Below, one piece after another: positions 34,674-43,933 of a stretch of DNA of 64,000 nt. A program made the position numbers and the translations under genes. Numbering within the stretch: the first letter of the stretch is position 1; every line of letters starts with the position of its first letter. The notes under the pieces are model-generated. The model was not told where the DNA came from. It saw only the letters and a list, made by a program, of their open reading frames with translations, and searched no databases. The DNA is taken from positions 1 to 64,000 of the forward strand of contig JANSWP010000030.1 in the NCBI GenBank assembly GCA_024743405.1. The letters are read 5' to 3'. The DNA comes from Bacteroidota bacterium. GTDB lineage: Bacteria > Bacteroidota > Bacteroidia > Chitinophagales > Saprospiraceae.

Positions 34674-37127
34674 TCAAAAATCAAAACTGATATCTAATCG
34701 AAAAGCAGTATTATCCTTCCAATTTCCATTTGAATAAGGTCCATACCGATAATAAACTCCGGCTCCCAAACCTAACTCTAATAGATTTACATAATTAAAA
34801 TTCAATAATTTAGAGAGTATTAACCCTCCTTCAAAAAAACCTTTTTTGAGTGTTTTATAATCAATATTTTGATGAACCTGCTCATTGGTTAATGTCCCAA
34901 AAGCCAGATTGTGAACGATGGATATTTCTGGTTTAAATTTTTCAGTTTTGAATAATCTTGCGCCAAAGTCATGCTTGAAAAAGAAATGAACAAATCGGTC
35001 AGAAAGGAACTCATATAAATCCATTGTTTGGAAAGTATTATCTAAAATGAAAAGCTGAAAATTACGCCCTACTCCACTTGAGCTAAATAATTTCGGGAAT
35101 GGCAAATCCCCTTTCGCAAGCCCTCCTTCTATGCGAATAGTCGTCTCCCCAAGGCTTTTTCTAATAAAATCGTATCGAATAGACGCCGTATACTTTTCAT
35201 AATCAAATCCTCCTAAACCATTGATATTAAGCCCCTTAGTAAAACCTAGTTGAAAAATTGGATAAGCTGTAGGATAGGTCACTTTTGCCCCCATAAAGTT
35301 GGAAAATCGCTCCCCAAAGGCATATCGAAAATTGAGTTTGAACTCTGGGAAATCAAAATCAGCAATCAATTCATCGTCGGCCTTTTCATAGAGGTATTCA
35401 TATTGTGGCGTCAGTTCTTGATAATTAAAATTGGCTTGCCATTGCCCAAATTTAGTGAGTTTGCCTTGCAAGGTCGTTGAATACTCCTTAACCTCATCCA
35501 TTATATTGGCATAAAAACGATGAGATAAAAAACCACTTTGTAAAGGGAAATCTAAAAAACCAGGTTCAAAAATTTCCTTTTTATATTCGAAATTCCAGTT
35601 CAATTGATCATCCTTCAATAATTTCAACTTCAAAAAGCCTCCGTATTTCCATGCTTGATCTTTAAACCCAAATCCACCATAACCACCAATTGAAAAAAAG
35701 CGACTCAATGTATCATTTGTGGCCAATCCAACACCCAACCGAGCACCTTCATAATCATTGATCGCCAATACTTTATGAATCAGGACATCAAATTTTCCAA
35801 TTGGATAATGGCCCGAATAAAGGGACTCGACTATATCAATTTTTTGATCAAATTTTTGTACTCGACCGACACTATCTAGAATTGCATAGGTATTTAATTC
35901 CTTCTCACTCAAATCATTCAAACGGTAAGGTTGCCAAAGGGTATCTGCTCGTCGATTGGCGTTTAAAGCCAAAACATTTGCTTCATTATTTTTGAAGGTC
36001 TTTGAGTCAAATTTGGGGTTGAGTTTCACATTTGAAATATAGCTTTTCCCACTGATTCGCATCCCCATATTTTTGTGTGGATATTTTGGAGCTTCTAATT
36101 CAAAGTTTAATTGTTCGGGAAACCAAAGTCCATCACCAGCTTTTTGGTATTGTTGTTCAATCTTTAAAGTGATAAATTTAGTATCAGGAGGCTCTGCAAT
36201 TACATTTTGAATAGCAAAACCATTAGTATTGATATAAAGCACGCCTTTTAGCCCTTCAACGTTTGACTTTTTTAGAGGATGAAACGCAATGATAAAAACC
36301 GTATCCTTCTGTTGAAAAAGCGTATCTTCTATATTGAAAAAATAACGCTTAAAGGTGCCTTTTGAAATGGGGTTAATAAAGTCTTTTTCCATAATAGACA
36401 ACACTTCTTCATAAAAGGAAAAAGGCTGAATTTGGGTGATTACTGCCGCAAATTTTGGATTTTGAAATCCTGAAACTCGATTTAAGATAATAGAATCGGA
36501 ATAATTTTCAATAGGCTTAAAGTCTCGTTTCGTAACTGCTTCCATAACCATCAGATGCATTTTCTCTGCCGATTTATTCATTTTCTGGAGGTTCTCATAT
36601 TGCTTATTTTGAATGTATTTTGAAGTATCCACTTTTTCTGCCATTTGTTCAATACTATCTGCGTTTGGCAAAAAGTCTAAAACCGTTTTGTTGTAAATCG
36701 TACAGGAATAGCCATCCAATTTTTTTGGATCATATCGGTCTCGATTTTCGATAACTTTACGGATAATTCTATGAGCCGGGTTCTCACCAGCTCGCACGAC
36801 AATCTCATCAAATTCATAAAAAATTGATTTCATCTGAATATTCAAAAATTCCTGATTATCAATATCTTGAAGACTTATTCTTTTCATTTCATATCCGACA
36901 TAACTCATGGTCAAAGAAGTCAATTTGTCATCAATATTAATCTCGAATTTGCCATCAATATCAGAAATAACACCTTCTATTGGGCTATCATTTATGAGAA
37001 TATTGACAAAAGGAAGCGGCTCCTCTTTCTGATTGGTTACAATACCATTTAGGCTAGTTTGACTATAAAGGCTGGAAATTTGAAGGAGGAAAAATAAAGA
37101 GAGAAAGAGGTGATTCTTTTCGAGCAT
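34674..37127 (-). CDS. DUF5686 / carboxypeptidase-like regulatory domain outer-membrane protein
   Basis: An 817-residue outer-membrane protein. A signal peptide precedes a CarboxypepD_reg-like domain (about 25-105: LNGIVTNQKEEPLPFVNILI, LTMSYVGYEMKRI), found at the N-terminus of many Bacteroidota TonB-linked and DUF5686 proteins. Then come AHRIIRKVIENRDRYDPKKLDGYSC-type DUF5686 landmarks and a long C-terminal region of alternating aromatic beta-strands ending in LDISFDF, an outer-membrane barrel terminus. No plug or TonB box was seen. The function of DUF5686 proteins is not established. It lies 77 nt downstream of the LytTR regulator gene. Confidence 0.88.
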   Translation of the reverse strand: MLEKNHLFLSLFFLLQISSLYSQTSLNGIVTNQKEEPLPFVNILINDSPIEGVISDIDGKFEINIDDKLTSLTMSYVGYEMKRISLQDIDNQEFLNIQMKSIFYEFDEIVVRAGENPAHRIIRKVIENRDRYDPKKLDGYSCTIYNKTVLDFLPNADSIEQMAEKVDTSKYIQNKQYENLQKMNKSAEKMHLMVMEAVTKRDFKPIENYSDSIILNRVSGFQNPKFAAVITQIQPFSFYEEVLSIMEKDFINPISKGTFKRYFFNIEDTLFQQKDTVFIIAFHPLKKSNVEGLKGVLYINTNGFAIQNVIAEPPDTKFITLKIEQQYQKAGDGLWFPEQLNFELEAPKYPHKNMGMRISGKSYISNVKLNPKFDSKTFKNNEANVLALNANRRADTLWQPYRLNDLSEKELNTYAILDSVGRVQKFDQKIDIVESLYSGHYPIGKFDVLIHKVLAINDYEGARLGVGLATNDTLSRFFSIGGYGGFGFKDQAWKYGGFLKLKLLKDDQLNWNFEYKKEIFEPGFLDFPLQSGFLSHRFYANIMDEVKEYSTTLQGKLTKFGQWQANFNYQELTPQYEYLYEKADDELIADFDFPEFKLNFRYAFGERFSNFMGAKVTYPTAYPIFQLGFTKGLNINGLGGFDYEKYTASIRYDFIRKSLGETTIRIEGGLAKGDLPFPKLFSSSGVGRNFQLFILDNTFQTMDLYEFLSDRFVHFFFKHDFGARLFKTEKFKPEISIVHNLAFGTLTNEQVHQNIDYKTLKKGFFEGGLILSKLLNFNYVNLLELGLGAGVYYRYGPYSNGNWKDNTAFRLDISFDF

Positions 37128-37204
37128 TTAATTTTCGTTTTCGGTAAAACGCTAAAGGAAATAAAAGCTGTCTTAACTGTTTTTTTTTAACGTTTTTTCT
37201 TTAC

Positions 37205-37954
37205 TTATTTAAACCTTTCCAGAAATGTTTGTTTCCGGGCATTTGCCACTTGAACCTCCATCCCATTTTCCATAATGACAGTTCCACCTTTGCCTTTAAT
37301 ATATCGTTTGACATATTCCATATTAATTAAAAAAGAGCGATGAACCCTACAAAAGCCATGGTCGGAAAGGGCTTCATCATAAAATTTCAATTTGCGGCAA
37401 ATCAGCATTTTTTTACCATTTTGAAAATGAACATAGGTAAAGTTATCCTGTGCTTCACAAAATATTATCTCTCCCAATCGAACCACTTCAAACCCGTCCA
37501 TCAAAGGTAAAACCAGCTTTTTCTGTTGGGTATTTAAGGCAGATAAATTATCTAATAATATCTTGGAATGGTTGAGCTGATCACTCTCCGAAATCCGTTT
37601 TGTTGCCTTTTCTACAGCAGAAATCAATTCATCAATATCAACCGGTTTTAATAAATAATGAACAGCACTCAAATTAAATGCTCGAACTGCATACTGACTA
37701 AAGGCTGTGATAAAAATGATTTCAAAATCTACATTTCCGAGCCGTTCGAGGAGGTCGAAAGCATTTCCAAAAGGCATTTCGATATCTAGAAAAACGATTT
37801 CGGGTTGTTGGCTATCGATGGTCTTTTGAGCCTGCTCAATATTTTCACACTCCCCAACCAACTTAATATCAGGACAATATTTCGAGACATAATGTCGAAG
37901 GGTTTCGCGGCTATCTTGCTCATCCTCAACAATTATGGCGGTGTACTTTTGCAT
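37205..37954 (-). CDS. LytTR-family response regulator
   Basis: Two-component response regulator of the AgrA/AlgR type. In 249 residues, an N-terminal receiver domain has the acidic pair in VEDEQDS and the phosphoacceptor in IVFLDIEMPFGN. It is followed by a LytTR DNA-binding domain (about 145-247; VRLGEIIFCEAQDNFTYV, FCRVHRSFLINMEYVKRY). It lies 85 nt downstream of the LytS-type kinase gene and is almost certainly its cognate regulator. Targets are unknown; the next gene downstream encodes the DUF5686 protein. Confidence 0.95.
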   Translation of the reverse strand: MQKYTAIIVEDEQDSRETLRHYVSKYCPDIKLVGECENIEQAQKTIDSQQPEIVFLDIEMPFGNAFDLLERLGNVDFEIIFITAFSQYAVRAFNLSAVHYLLKPVDIDELISAVEKATKRISESDQLNHSKILLDNLSALNTQQKKLVLPLMDGFEVVRLGEIIFCEAQDNFTYVHFQNGKKMLICRKLKFYDEALSDHGFCRVHRSFLINMEYVKRYIKGKGGTVIMENGMEVQVANARKQTFLERFK

Positions 37955-38039
37955 AAATTCTTATTGATATTTAAAGTTGATCAATTGGTATAAGAGCATG
38001 TTGAATAAATTTCCAAACTCAAAAATGTAGGAAAAAGCA

Positions 38040-39959
38040 TCATACAGGTATTGTAATTTTCACCAAAGTCCCCGTTTCCTTCTTTTCCGAATTCAAATCC
38101 TCTACCGATACCTCAAAGCCTTTTCCATAAAGTTTATTAATCAGTTCAATTCTCTTACCCACATTTTCAAGTCCGGTACTTTTATATTTTTTTTGATTGT
38201 CCGTTTTTAATGCTTGAGATTCGGTACGTCCAATCCCATTATCTTTGATAGAAATCAATATTTGATGGTCGGATTCTTCAATCAAAACCTCCAATTTCCC
38301 CATCTCTTTTTTATACCTCAATCCATGCCAAATAGCATTCTCAACAAATGGTTGAATCAACATTGGCGGCACTTTTAGATCAAACTGTGCTAGCAATTCT
38401 GGCTTCTCAAAAGTGTATTCAAATTTATCTCGAAAACGCAAATGCTCTAACCGGAGATAACGATCAATAAGCTGTAACTCTTCCTCTAAAGTGATAAAAT
38501 CTTTTTGAGAATTATCCAAGACCATGCGCATCAATTTCGAAAAATCAGCTAGGAACTTATTGGCAGCGCGCTCATCATTTTTAGAAATGAAGTTATTGAC
38601 ACTATTCAATGCATTAAATATAAAATGAGGATTCATTTGAGTACGTAATGATTTCAAATAAAGCATTTGATTGGCTCGCCTCCGAGCCTTTACGTTCTTC
38701 ATAATAGAGTAAAAAGCCCCGATTGCAGTCAATAATAAAAGCACTAAAAACCCTACAACAATCTTTAAGGTGAAATTTTGATTTTCGGCAAGTTCTAATT
38801 GAGTCTGTTCATTTTCAACATCCTTTTCAAGTAGATCAATCAAACCTTGGTTTTTAATAATATCGACCATCCGCTCATTCTCTTTTTCTTTCATCGCCAA
38901 CACTGAATCATTCAAATTCACAAATTTTCGATATTCTATCATAGCCGAATCAAATTGCCCTCTTTGATAATTCCAATTGGCAGAAACTTGCGCAATTTTC
39001 GCTTTTGTTTGAATGCTTAATTCAGAATCATCTAAACTTCTAATGCCATAAATGAACGAACTCGCTTTTGCCAAACTACCTGACTCCAGGCTCTGTTCAG
39101 CTAGGTTTAATTGCTCTAAAACGACACCATCTGAGGCTCTAAATTTAAAATCATAATAATCTGTATTTTTTTCCGCTTGTACAGATGACTGTTCATTATT
39201 ATTAGAACTTTGAATAACCTCTGAAACATTTTTATACCTCGCATAATCGTCCTTACTTAACTTTTTGTCAGGTAAATTCTCAAGGGAAGTATTAAAAAGC
39301 TCTTCTGCTTGTTCATATTGATTTTGATTGGCTAAAATTTCAGCTTCTCTCGCAAAAGACCTCGATAAAATCAAACTATCTGAAGGTGTTGCATTTTTCA
39401 AGTCTTGTTGTTCCCGGACATCTTCATTCAATTCCTTTCCTTTTTTAAAATCCTTTTTGGCTATCGCCACATCCGCCAAACCTTCAAGACAAATAGTTCT
39501 CAATTTTTTGTCCTTTGTCAAATTAACACAAGCCTGAAAATACTTTTCCGAACCAGCTAATTCGTTGGATTGTAATTCTAGCTTCCCTAAATAAGAATGT
39601 GTTTTTGCCTCATTTTCAACTTGGTTAGTTGACTGAAAAAACTGCAATGCCTTTTTATATCGTTGAGATGCGAAATCAGGTTGACCAATATCCTCATAAA
39701 TATTTCCCAATAAAAAATAAGCTTCTCCTTCTATATCAGATTGTTTTTTTCGTTTTGCACCACCCAATAAGCTTTCGATGATTTTGATAGAACGGGCAGG
39801 GTCTTTTTTTCGGTACTGTTGAGCTTGAAGGAGTTGTTGGCGCTCAGGGTCGGTTTGCCCTTTTTTTTGAGCCGAAAGGTTAATATTAATAGATAAGCAA
39901 ATTAATACACAAAGACCTAACTTTCCAATAGGTTGCAACTTTTGGAATCTGGATTTCAT
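38040..39959 (-). CDS. LytS-type sensor histidine kinase with TPR sensor region
   Basis: Membrane sensor kinase paired with the LytTR regulator. After a signal peptide (LGLCVLICLSININLSAQ) there are several TPR-like helical repeats (YFLGNIYEDIGQPDFASQRY), a helical stalk, one membrane segment (IVVGFLVLLLLTAIGAFYSI) and a His_kinase (PF06580) domain with the phosphoacceptor in QMNPHFIFNALNSVN. A HATPase domain with NAIWHGLRYK and IKDNGIGR completes it. Periplasmic TPRs suggest a peptide or protein ligand. The frame is open to 40022, but the -7 element at 40028-40035 puts the transcript start there and the signal peptide begins at the ATG at 39959. Confidence 0.92.
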   Translation of the reverse strand: MKSRFQKLQPIGKLGLCVLICLSININLSAQKKGQTDPERQQLLQAQQYRKKDPARSIKIIESLLGGAKRKKQSDIEGEAYFLLGNIYEDIGQPDFASQRYKKALQFFQSTNQVENEAKTHSYLGKLELQSNELAGSEKYFQACVNLTKDKKLRTICLEGLADVAIAKKDFKKGKELNEDVREQQDLKNATPSDSLILSRSFAREAEILANQNQYEQAEELFNTSLENLPDKKLSKDDYARYKNVSEVIQSSNNNEQSSVQAEKNTDYYDFKFRASDGVVLEQLNLAEQSLESGSLAKASSFIYGIRSLDDSELSIQTKAKIAQVSANWNYQRGQFDSAMIEYRKFVNLNDSVLAMKEKENERMVDIIKNQGLIDLLEKDVENEQTQLELAENQNFTLKIVVGFLVLLLLTAIGAFYSIMKNVKARRRANQMLYLKSLRTQMNPHFIFNALNSVNNFISKNDERAANKFLADFSKLMRMVLDNSQKDFITLEEELQLIDRYLRLEHLRFRDKFEYTFEKPELLAQFDLKVPPMLIQPFVENAIWHGLRYKKEMGKLEVLIEESDHQILISIKDNGIGRTESQALKTDNQKKYKSTGLENVGKRIELINKLYGKGFEVSVEDLNSEKKETGTLVKITIPV

Positions 39960-40027
39960 CGCAAATCGCGCTAACCTCGACTGCCAATGATTATCTAAAT
40001 ACGGTGGACTAAAATCTTTCATTAAGA

Positions 40028-40035
40028 CAAATATA
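40028..40035 (-). promoter_or_regulatory. Probable promoter of the LytS-LytTR pair
   Basis: The minus strand reads TATATTTG. The implied transcript start is near 40021, which favours the kinase start at 39959. Confidence 0.6.
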
Positions 40036-40423
40036 CAATATTGAAAAACATCTTTTTTTCGAAAAATGACTCAAAATGACACCTTCACAAAGTCAAAAAA
40101 GCCCTTCCCCTAGTCAACAGACTCACTCACCAAGTCTATGTTTTTTTTCCTGTTTTTTCGATGGAGATTTGAGGTGTTAGGGAGGAGAAAAAATATAACC
40201 TACCCAAATTTTAGGAAGTTAGTTTTTCTTTAGACGAGGCAAAAAACACAGACATACCCATGGGTATCTGGGATTGCTTGTGCCGGTGGCACAAAGGCAT
40301 AGCCAAAAAGTATTTTTAACGATGCATAAAGGAAAAATAGCAAGTAAAATGGGTAGGCTATATTTTTCCTCCTCCCTTATCATAAATTTCCAATCAGAAT
40401 AGTCACCGTAAAAAACAACAAAA
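40036..40423. other. Divergent gap dominated by MITE-like copy C
   Basis: Between the kinase promoter and the vWA gene. Apart from the 197-bp element at 40180-40376 it holds AT-rich sequence with T-runs near 40140-40160. No -7 element was found for the vWA gene within 50 nt of its start. Confidence 0.4.
40180..40376. repeat. MITE-like element, copy C
   Basis: A 197-bp element with imperfect inverted ends of 27 bp (left GGGAGGAG...ATATAACCTACCCA at 40180-40206; right its inverse at 40350-40376). Both sides are flanked by TTA, a probable 3-bp target duplication. The core has GACGAGGCAAAAAACACAGA, an internal ATACCCATGGGTAT palindrome, GTGCCGGTGGCAC and GTATTTTTAACGATGCAT. It closely resembles copies D and E, which lie in the opposite orientation. 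No ORF. Confidence 0.9.
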
Positions 40424-41620
40424 ATGAAAAAGAAACAATCGTATTACCTCACCTTTGCAGCTATTTGCTTTACCGTTTTAATGGCAGTCAACTATCAATT
40501 AAATGCACTTAACTATTTCCGAAACTTGACAACGTCTACCCTTTTCGGAAGCTCAAAGATAGAACCTTCTGAAATAACCAATACATCGGATAATTCCATC
40601 CAAATTGCACTTTTATTAGACACTAGTAATTCCATGGATGGCTTAATCGAACAAACCAAATCTCAACTTTGGAAAATCGTTAGTGAACTATCCAATACAG
40701 ATAAAGATGGCCAAACGCCAAACCTTCAAATCGCACTTTACGAATATGGAAATGATGGACTCCCCGCTCGGTCTGGGCATATTCGACAAGTGATGCCCTT
40801 TACTTCAAACATGGATTTATTGTCAGAAAAATTATTCAATTTATCGACTAATGGTGGAGAAGAATATTGTGGACAAGTCATTCAAACATCTCTTGATAAT
40901 TTATCATGGAGTAACACGGAGGATGGTCTCCGATTAATTTATATTGCCGGAAATGAAGGCTTTAACCAAGGACCTGTTTCGCATTCAAATGCTTGTCGAG
41001 CTGCCAATGACCATGGAATTGTTGTCAATACTATTTTTTGTGGACCACAACATACCGGCATTAATTTAGGATGGAAAACCGCAGCACAATTGACTGGAGG
41101 TGCTTTTGCTAGCATCGATCACAATCAAGTTACTACTTACACTGCGACCCCTTATGATAACCAAATAGAACAATTGAATCAAGAATTGAATACCACTTTT
41201 ATCCCTTATGGCGATAAAGGGGTTGAATACTTACAAAATGTAACTACTCAAGATGCCAATGCCTCCTCTTATAGTCGTTCTAATGTGGCTGATAGAGCAG
41301 TTTTCAAGAGTTCGAAAATGTATAAAAATGATGCCTGGGATTTTGTAGATGCCTTTGAAAAGGACAAAAGTATCCTAAAAGATAAGTCTAAATTACCTAC
41401 CAAATATAAAGGTAAAAAGGCAGTAGAAATTGAGGCAGATATTAAAAATGAAAAGGCAAGAAGAGATAATATTAAACAACAAATCCAGGATTTATCGAAA
41501 AAACGAAAACAGCATATAAAAGAAAATAGAGTGGAAACAGAAACGATAAACTTGGAGAAATCTATGTTGAAATCTATCGAAAAACAGGCAAAGAAAAAAG
41601 GATATAAGATTAAGAATTGA
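40424..41620 (+). CDS. vWA-domain protein, membrane-anchored
   Basis: The 398-residue protein starts with a signal anchor or signal peptide (YYLTFAAICFTVLMAVNY). It then has a von Willebrand A domain with an intact MIDAS start (LLLDTSNSMDGLIEQTK), further metal-site residues in STNGGEEYCG and a ligand-like VNTIFCGPQHTG segment. The C-terminal ~100 residues are highly charged and helical (coiled-coil like, rich in K, E and Q). Extracytoplasmic vWA proteins usually bind proteins through a metal ion; the partner is unknown. It appears monocistronic, with a strong terminator downstream. Confidence 0.82.
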   Translation: MKKKQSYYLTFAAICFTVLMAVNYQLNALNYFRNLTTSTLFGSSKIEPSEITNTSDNSIQIALLLDTSNSMDGLIEQTKSQLWKIVSELSNTDKDGQTPNLQIALYEYGNDGLPARSGHIRQVMPFTSNMDLLSEKLFNLSTNGGEEYCGQVIQTSLDNLSWSNTEDGLRLIYIAGNEGFNQGPVSHSNACRAANDHGIVVNTIFCGPQHTGINLGWKTAAQLTGGAFASIDHNQVTTYTATPYDNQIEQLNQELNTTFIPYGDKGVEYLQNVTTQDANASSYSRSNVADRAVFKSSKMYKNDAWDFVDAFEKDKSILKDKSKLPTKYKGKKAVEIEADIKNEKARRDNIKQQIQDLSKKRKQHIKENRVETETINLEKSMLKSIEKQAKKKGYKIKN

Positions 41621-41727
41621 TAAGAAACAGGTTAAGAAGGCGCAAAAAATCTAGGCTCTGAGAGCAATATTGTAGAAGAAATATTTTCTATTGAGTTTCA
41701 GTTCGCTAAAATTTTAAACATGTTCTA

Positions 41728-41770
41728 ATAGAAAAGTCCTTACCAACTCAGTCAGTAAGGACTTTTCTAT
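41728..41770. terminator. Bidirectional terminator
   Basis: Perfect 16-bp stem, ATAGAAAAGTCCTTAC (41728-41743) with its complement at 41755-41770, loop of 11 nt, located between convergent genes. The A/T-rich stem ends give U-rich flanks in both directions. Confidence 0.85.
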
Positions 41771-41817
41771 CTTTTCTAGAGGATTGATTATCAAATCAGA
41801 CTACCCTCCTATTTGAT

Positions 41818-43113
41818 TTAACTTGCATACTCTAGTGTAAGGCTAGGTGTTGATTCATTCTCTGGAATTGCGCTAAATGCTTGTTCTATATCCCAAATTA
41901 AATCATCCACTCTTTCGACACCAACTGACAATCGAACCAAATTTTCCTTGATCCCATATTTTAGCTTGTCTTCTGGTGGAATTCCTGCATGAGTCATACT
42001 TGCCGGATGTTGAGCAAGCGATTCAGTACTCCCTAAACTCACCGCCAATTTGACAAGGCGCAAATGATTAAGGAAAATAAATGCTTCCTTTTCTCCTCCT
42101 TTAACTTCAAAAGAAATCATGGCGCCAGAAGAACTACACTGTTTTTTATAGATTTGGTAAGCCAAACCATCTTCAGGTTGAAGTAATCCCAAATAATTAA
42201 CCTTTTCAATTTTTGGGTGCGTTTTCAAATATTGAGCAATTTTTTCTGCGTTGGCTGCTTGTTGTTCCATTCGAATTTTTAGCGTTTCTAAACTCCTCAT
42301 TAGCAACCAGCCAGTCCATGGACCTGCCATATTTCCTAAAAATGTTCGAAGGGTCTTGATACGTTTTATCAATTCTGCACTTCCCAAACATGCACCTGCA
42401 ATCACATCACTGTGACCGGAAATATATTTAGTCGCTGAATACAAAACTAGGTCTGCACCAAACTGCAAAGGGTGTTGCCAAAGAGGTCCCATATAGGTAT
42501 TGTCAACTGCCACTAAAACTTGTTTCTCATCTGTCGAAAAGTGATCCGCAACTCCTTTACAAAATTCGATGTCAAAAAGGGAATTAGTCGGATTGGCAGG
42601 TGTTTCGAGAAAAATCATCGCTAGTTGATTTCCTTTTCCTGATTTCTCAACTAACTCAATCATTTCTTCCTCTGTCATTTCTGCTTCAAAGCCTAATATT
42701 TCGATGCCAAATTTGGTCAAAACATGTTGAATAAAATGACTTGACCCACCATAAAGAGGGCTACTATACAAAAGTAAATCGCCTGGTTTCAAGAATTCAA
42801 AAAGTGCGGTCGAAATAGCCGACATACCACTCTCAAAAACCGCACAATCTTCGGCTTCATCCCAAAGGCTAAGTCGGTTTTCTAAAATCTCTAAATCAGG
42901 GTTATTCAGTCGACTATAGATCAAACCTAATTCTTCTTTTTCTTCTTTTTCTCTCAATCCATAAGCGACTTCAAAAAAAGCTTTTCCTTCTTCGGCATTT
43001 TTAAATACAAAGGTCGAAGTTTGAAAAATTGGGCATTTTATGGAGCCTTCTGATAATTCTGGCTTATAACCATAGGACATCATTAAACTCTCAGGGCTGA
43101 ATTTATGTAACAT
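41818..43113 (-). CDS. Cys/Met metabolism PLP-dependent enzyme (cystathionine gamma-synthase / methionine gamma-lyase family)
   Basis: A 431-residue fold-type I PLP enzyme. The PLP lysine lies in LYSATKYISGHSDVIAG, with the family segments LIYSRLNNPDLEILE, VFESGMSAIST (phosphate-binding region) and VRLSVGVERVDDLIWD. The group includes cystathionine gamma-synthase, cystathionine lyases and methionine gamma-lyase, which cannot be separated by eye here. The divergent Lrp/AsnC regulator next door favours an amino-acid-responsive catabolic or biosynthetic role. It has its own TACCTTTG promoter at 43149-43156, 36 nt upstream. Confidence 0.92.
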   Translation of the reverse strand: MLHKFSPESLMMSYGYKPELSEGSIKCPIFQTSTFVFKNAEEGKAFFEVAYGLREKEEKEELGLIYSRLNNPDLEILENRLSLWDEAEDCAVFESGMSAISTALFEFLKPGDLLLYSSPLYGGSSHFIQHVLTKFGIEILGFEAEMTEEEMIELVEKSGKGNQLAMIFLETPANPTNSLFDIEFCKGVADHFSTDEKQVLVAVDNTYMGPLWQHPLQFGADLVLYSATKYISGHSDVIAGACLGSAELIKRIKTLRTFLGNMAGPWTGWLLMRSLETLKIRMEQQAANAEKIAQYLKTHPKIEKVNYLGLLQPEDGLAYQIYKKQCSSSGAMISFEVKGGEKEAFIFLNHLRLVKLAVSLGSTESLAQHPASMTHAGIPPEDKLKYGIKENLVRLSVGVERVDDLIWDIEQAFSAIPENESTPSLTLEYAS

Positions 43114-43148
43114 ATATTTTGGTATTTAAATGGTTTAAAACGATCCTA

Positions 43149-43156
43149 CAAAGGTA
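43149..43156 (-). promoter_or_regulatory. Promoter of the PLP enzyme gene
   Basis: The minus strand reads TACCTTTG, about 36 nt upstream of the start codon. Confidence 0.65.
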
Positions 43157-43239
43157 CGCCCGTTTAGAATTAAAATCCACTTTTTAAACTAAAATCAAAA
43201 TTAAAATCCTATAAAATTAATTTTACAAGAAAATAAATC

Positions 43240-43247
43240 TAAATTTG
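43240..43247 (+). promoter_or_regulatory. Promoter of the Lrp/AsnC gene
   Basis: Reads TAAATTTG (TAnnTTTG), 43 nt upstream of the start. About 85 bp of very AT-rich DNA separate it from the divergent promoter, where an Lrp-family regulator could bind. Confidence 0.6.
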
Positions 43248-43289
43248 ACTGATAAAATATAAATTTCCAGAAAAATAATCTTCTAGAAA

Positions 43290-43757
43290 ATGGCCAACTT
43301 AAATTCCGTCGATAAAGCAATACTTAAATTATTACAAGAAGACGCTAAACTTACCAATAAAGAAATCGCTGCCAAATTGAATCTAACCACTACTCCTGTT
43401 TTTGAACGAATCAAAAAATTGGAAAGAGAAGGTTTTATAAAAAACTATGTGGCACTTGTTGACCGAAAAAAGGTAGAGCTTTCTCTTATGGCATTTTGCA
43501 ATGTTTCTTTAAAAGAACATACCTCTGAATTTCTAAACATCTTTGAAAAGGATGTTCAATTATTAGAAGAAGTCGTGGAGTGTTATCACATCGCAGGTAT
43601 GTTTGATTATTTATTAAAAGTGGTCGTGAAAGATATGGATACCTATCAAGATTTCGTCGCAAATAAATTGGCTGGGCTTAATAATATTAGGAAAGTTCAA
43701 AGCGCCTTTGTAATGTCGGAAATCAAACATTCGACTAGGTTTCATTTAGGAGCATAA
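43290..43757 (+). CDS. Lrp/AsnC family transcriptional regulator
   Basis: The 155-residue protein has an N-terminal AsnC-type winged HTH (about 1-60; DKAILKLLQEDAKLTNKEIA, AKLNLTTTPVFERIKKLE) and a C-terminal RAM ligand-binding and oligomerisation domain (about 68-145; CYHIAGMFDYLLKVVVKD). These regulators sense amino acids and often control adjacent divergent genes, here the Cys/Met PLP enzyme. A 175-bp interspersed repeat begins one base after its stop codon. Confidence 0.96.
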   Translation: MANLNSVDKAILKLLQEDAKLTNKEIAAKLNLTTTPVFERIKKLEREGFIKNYVALVDRKKVELSLMAFCNVSLKEHTSEFLNIFEKDVQLLEEVVECYHIAGMFDYLLKVVVKDMDTYQDFVANKLAGLNNIRKVQSAFVMSEIKHSTRFHLGA

Positions 43758-43758
43758 T

Positions 43759-43933
43759 TTAGTTTCTTTCAAATTATTTCTTGCGTTTTTGTTGCAAAAA
43801 ATCCCTTTAAAACATTTCAGCATCAGGTGTCAGATCTCAGGTCAAAAATTAAAATTTTCTCTCAGGTGTCAGAAAATCCTCATACCTGCTCCCTGACTCC
43901 TGATCCCTATGGTACTGGCTCTGCCAGGTTAGG
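43759..43933 (+). repeat. 175-bp interspersed repeat at gene 3' end, copy 2
   Basis: Inverted counterpart of 28457-28631 with the same landmarks (TTAGTTTCTTTCAA start, TCTGACACCTGA direct repeat seen on the minus strand, terminal CTGGC-AGA-GCCAG hairpin). It has the same orientation relative to its upstream gene as copy 1. Its far end runs directly into GGGAGGAGGAAAAATATAAC, the end sequence of MITE-like copies C and E, without a partner end nearby. Confidence 0.85.

Noticed and set aside
43240-43290. Lrp-type operator in the divergent PLP enzyme / AsnC gap
   Set aside because: The gap is uniformly AT-rich and no distinct palindrome could be delimited, although regulation there is plausible.
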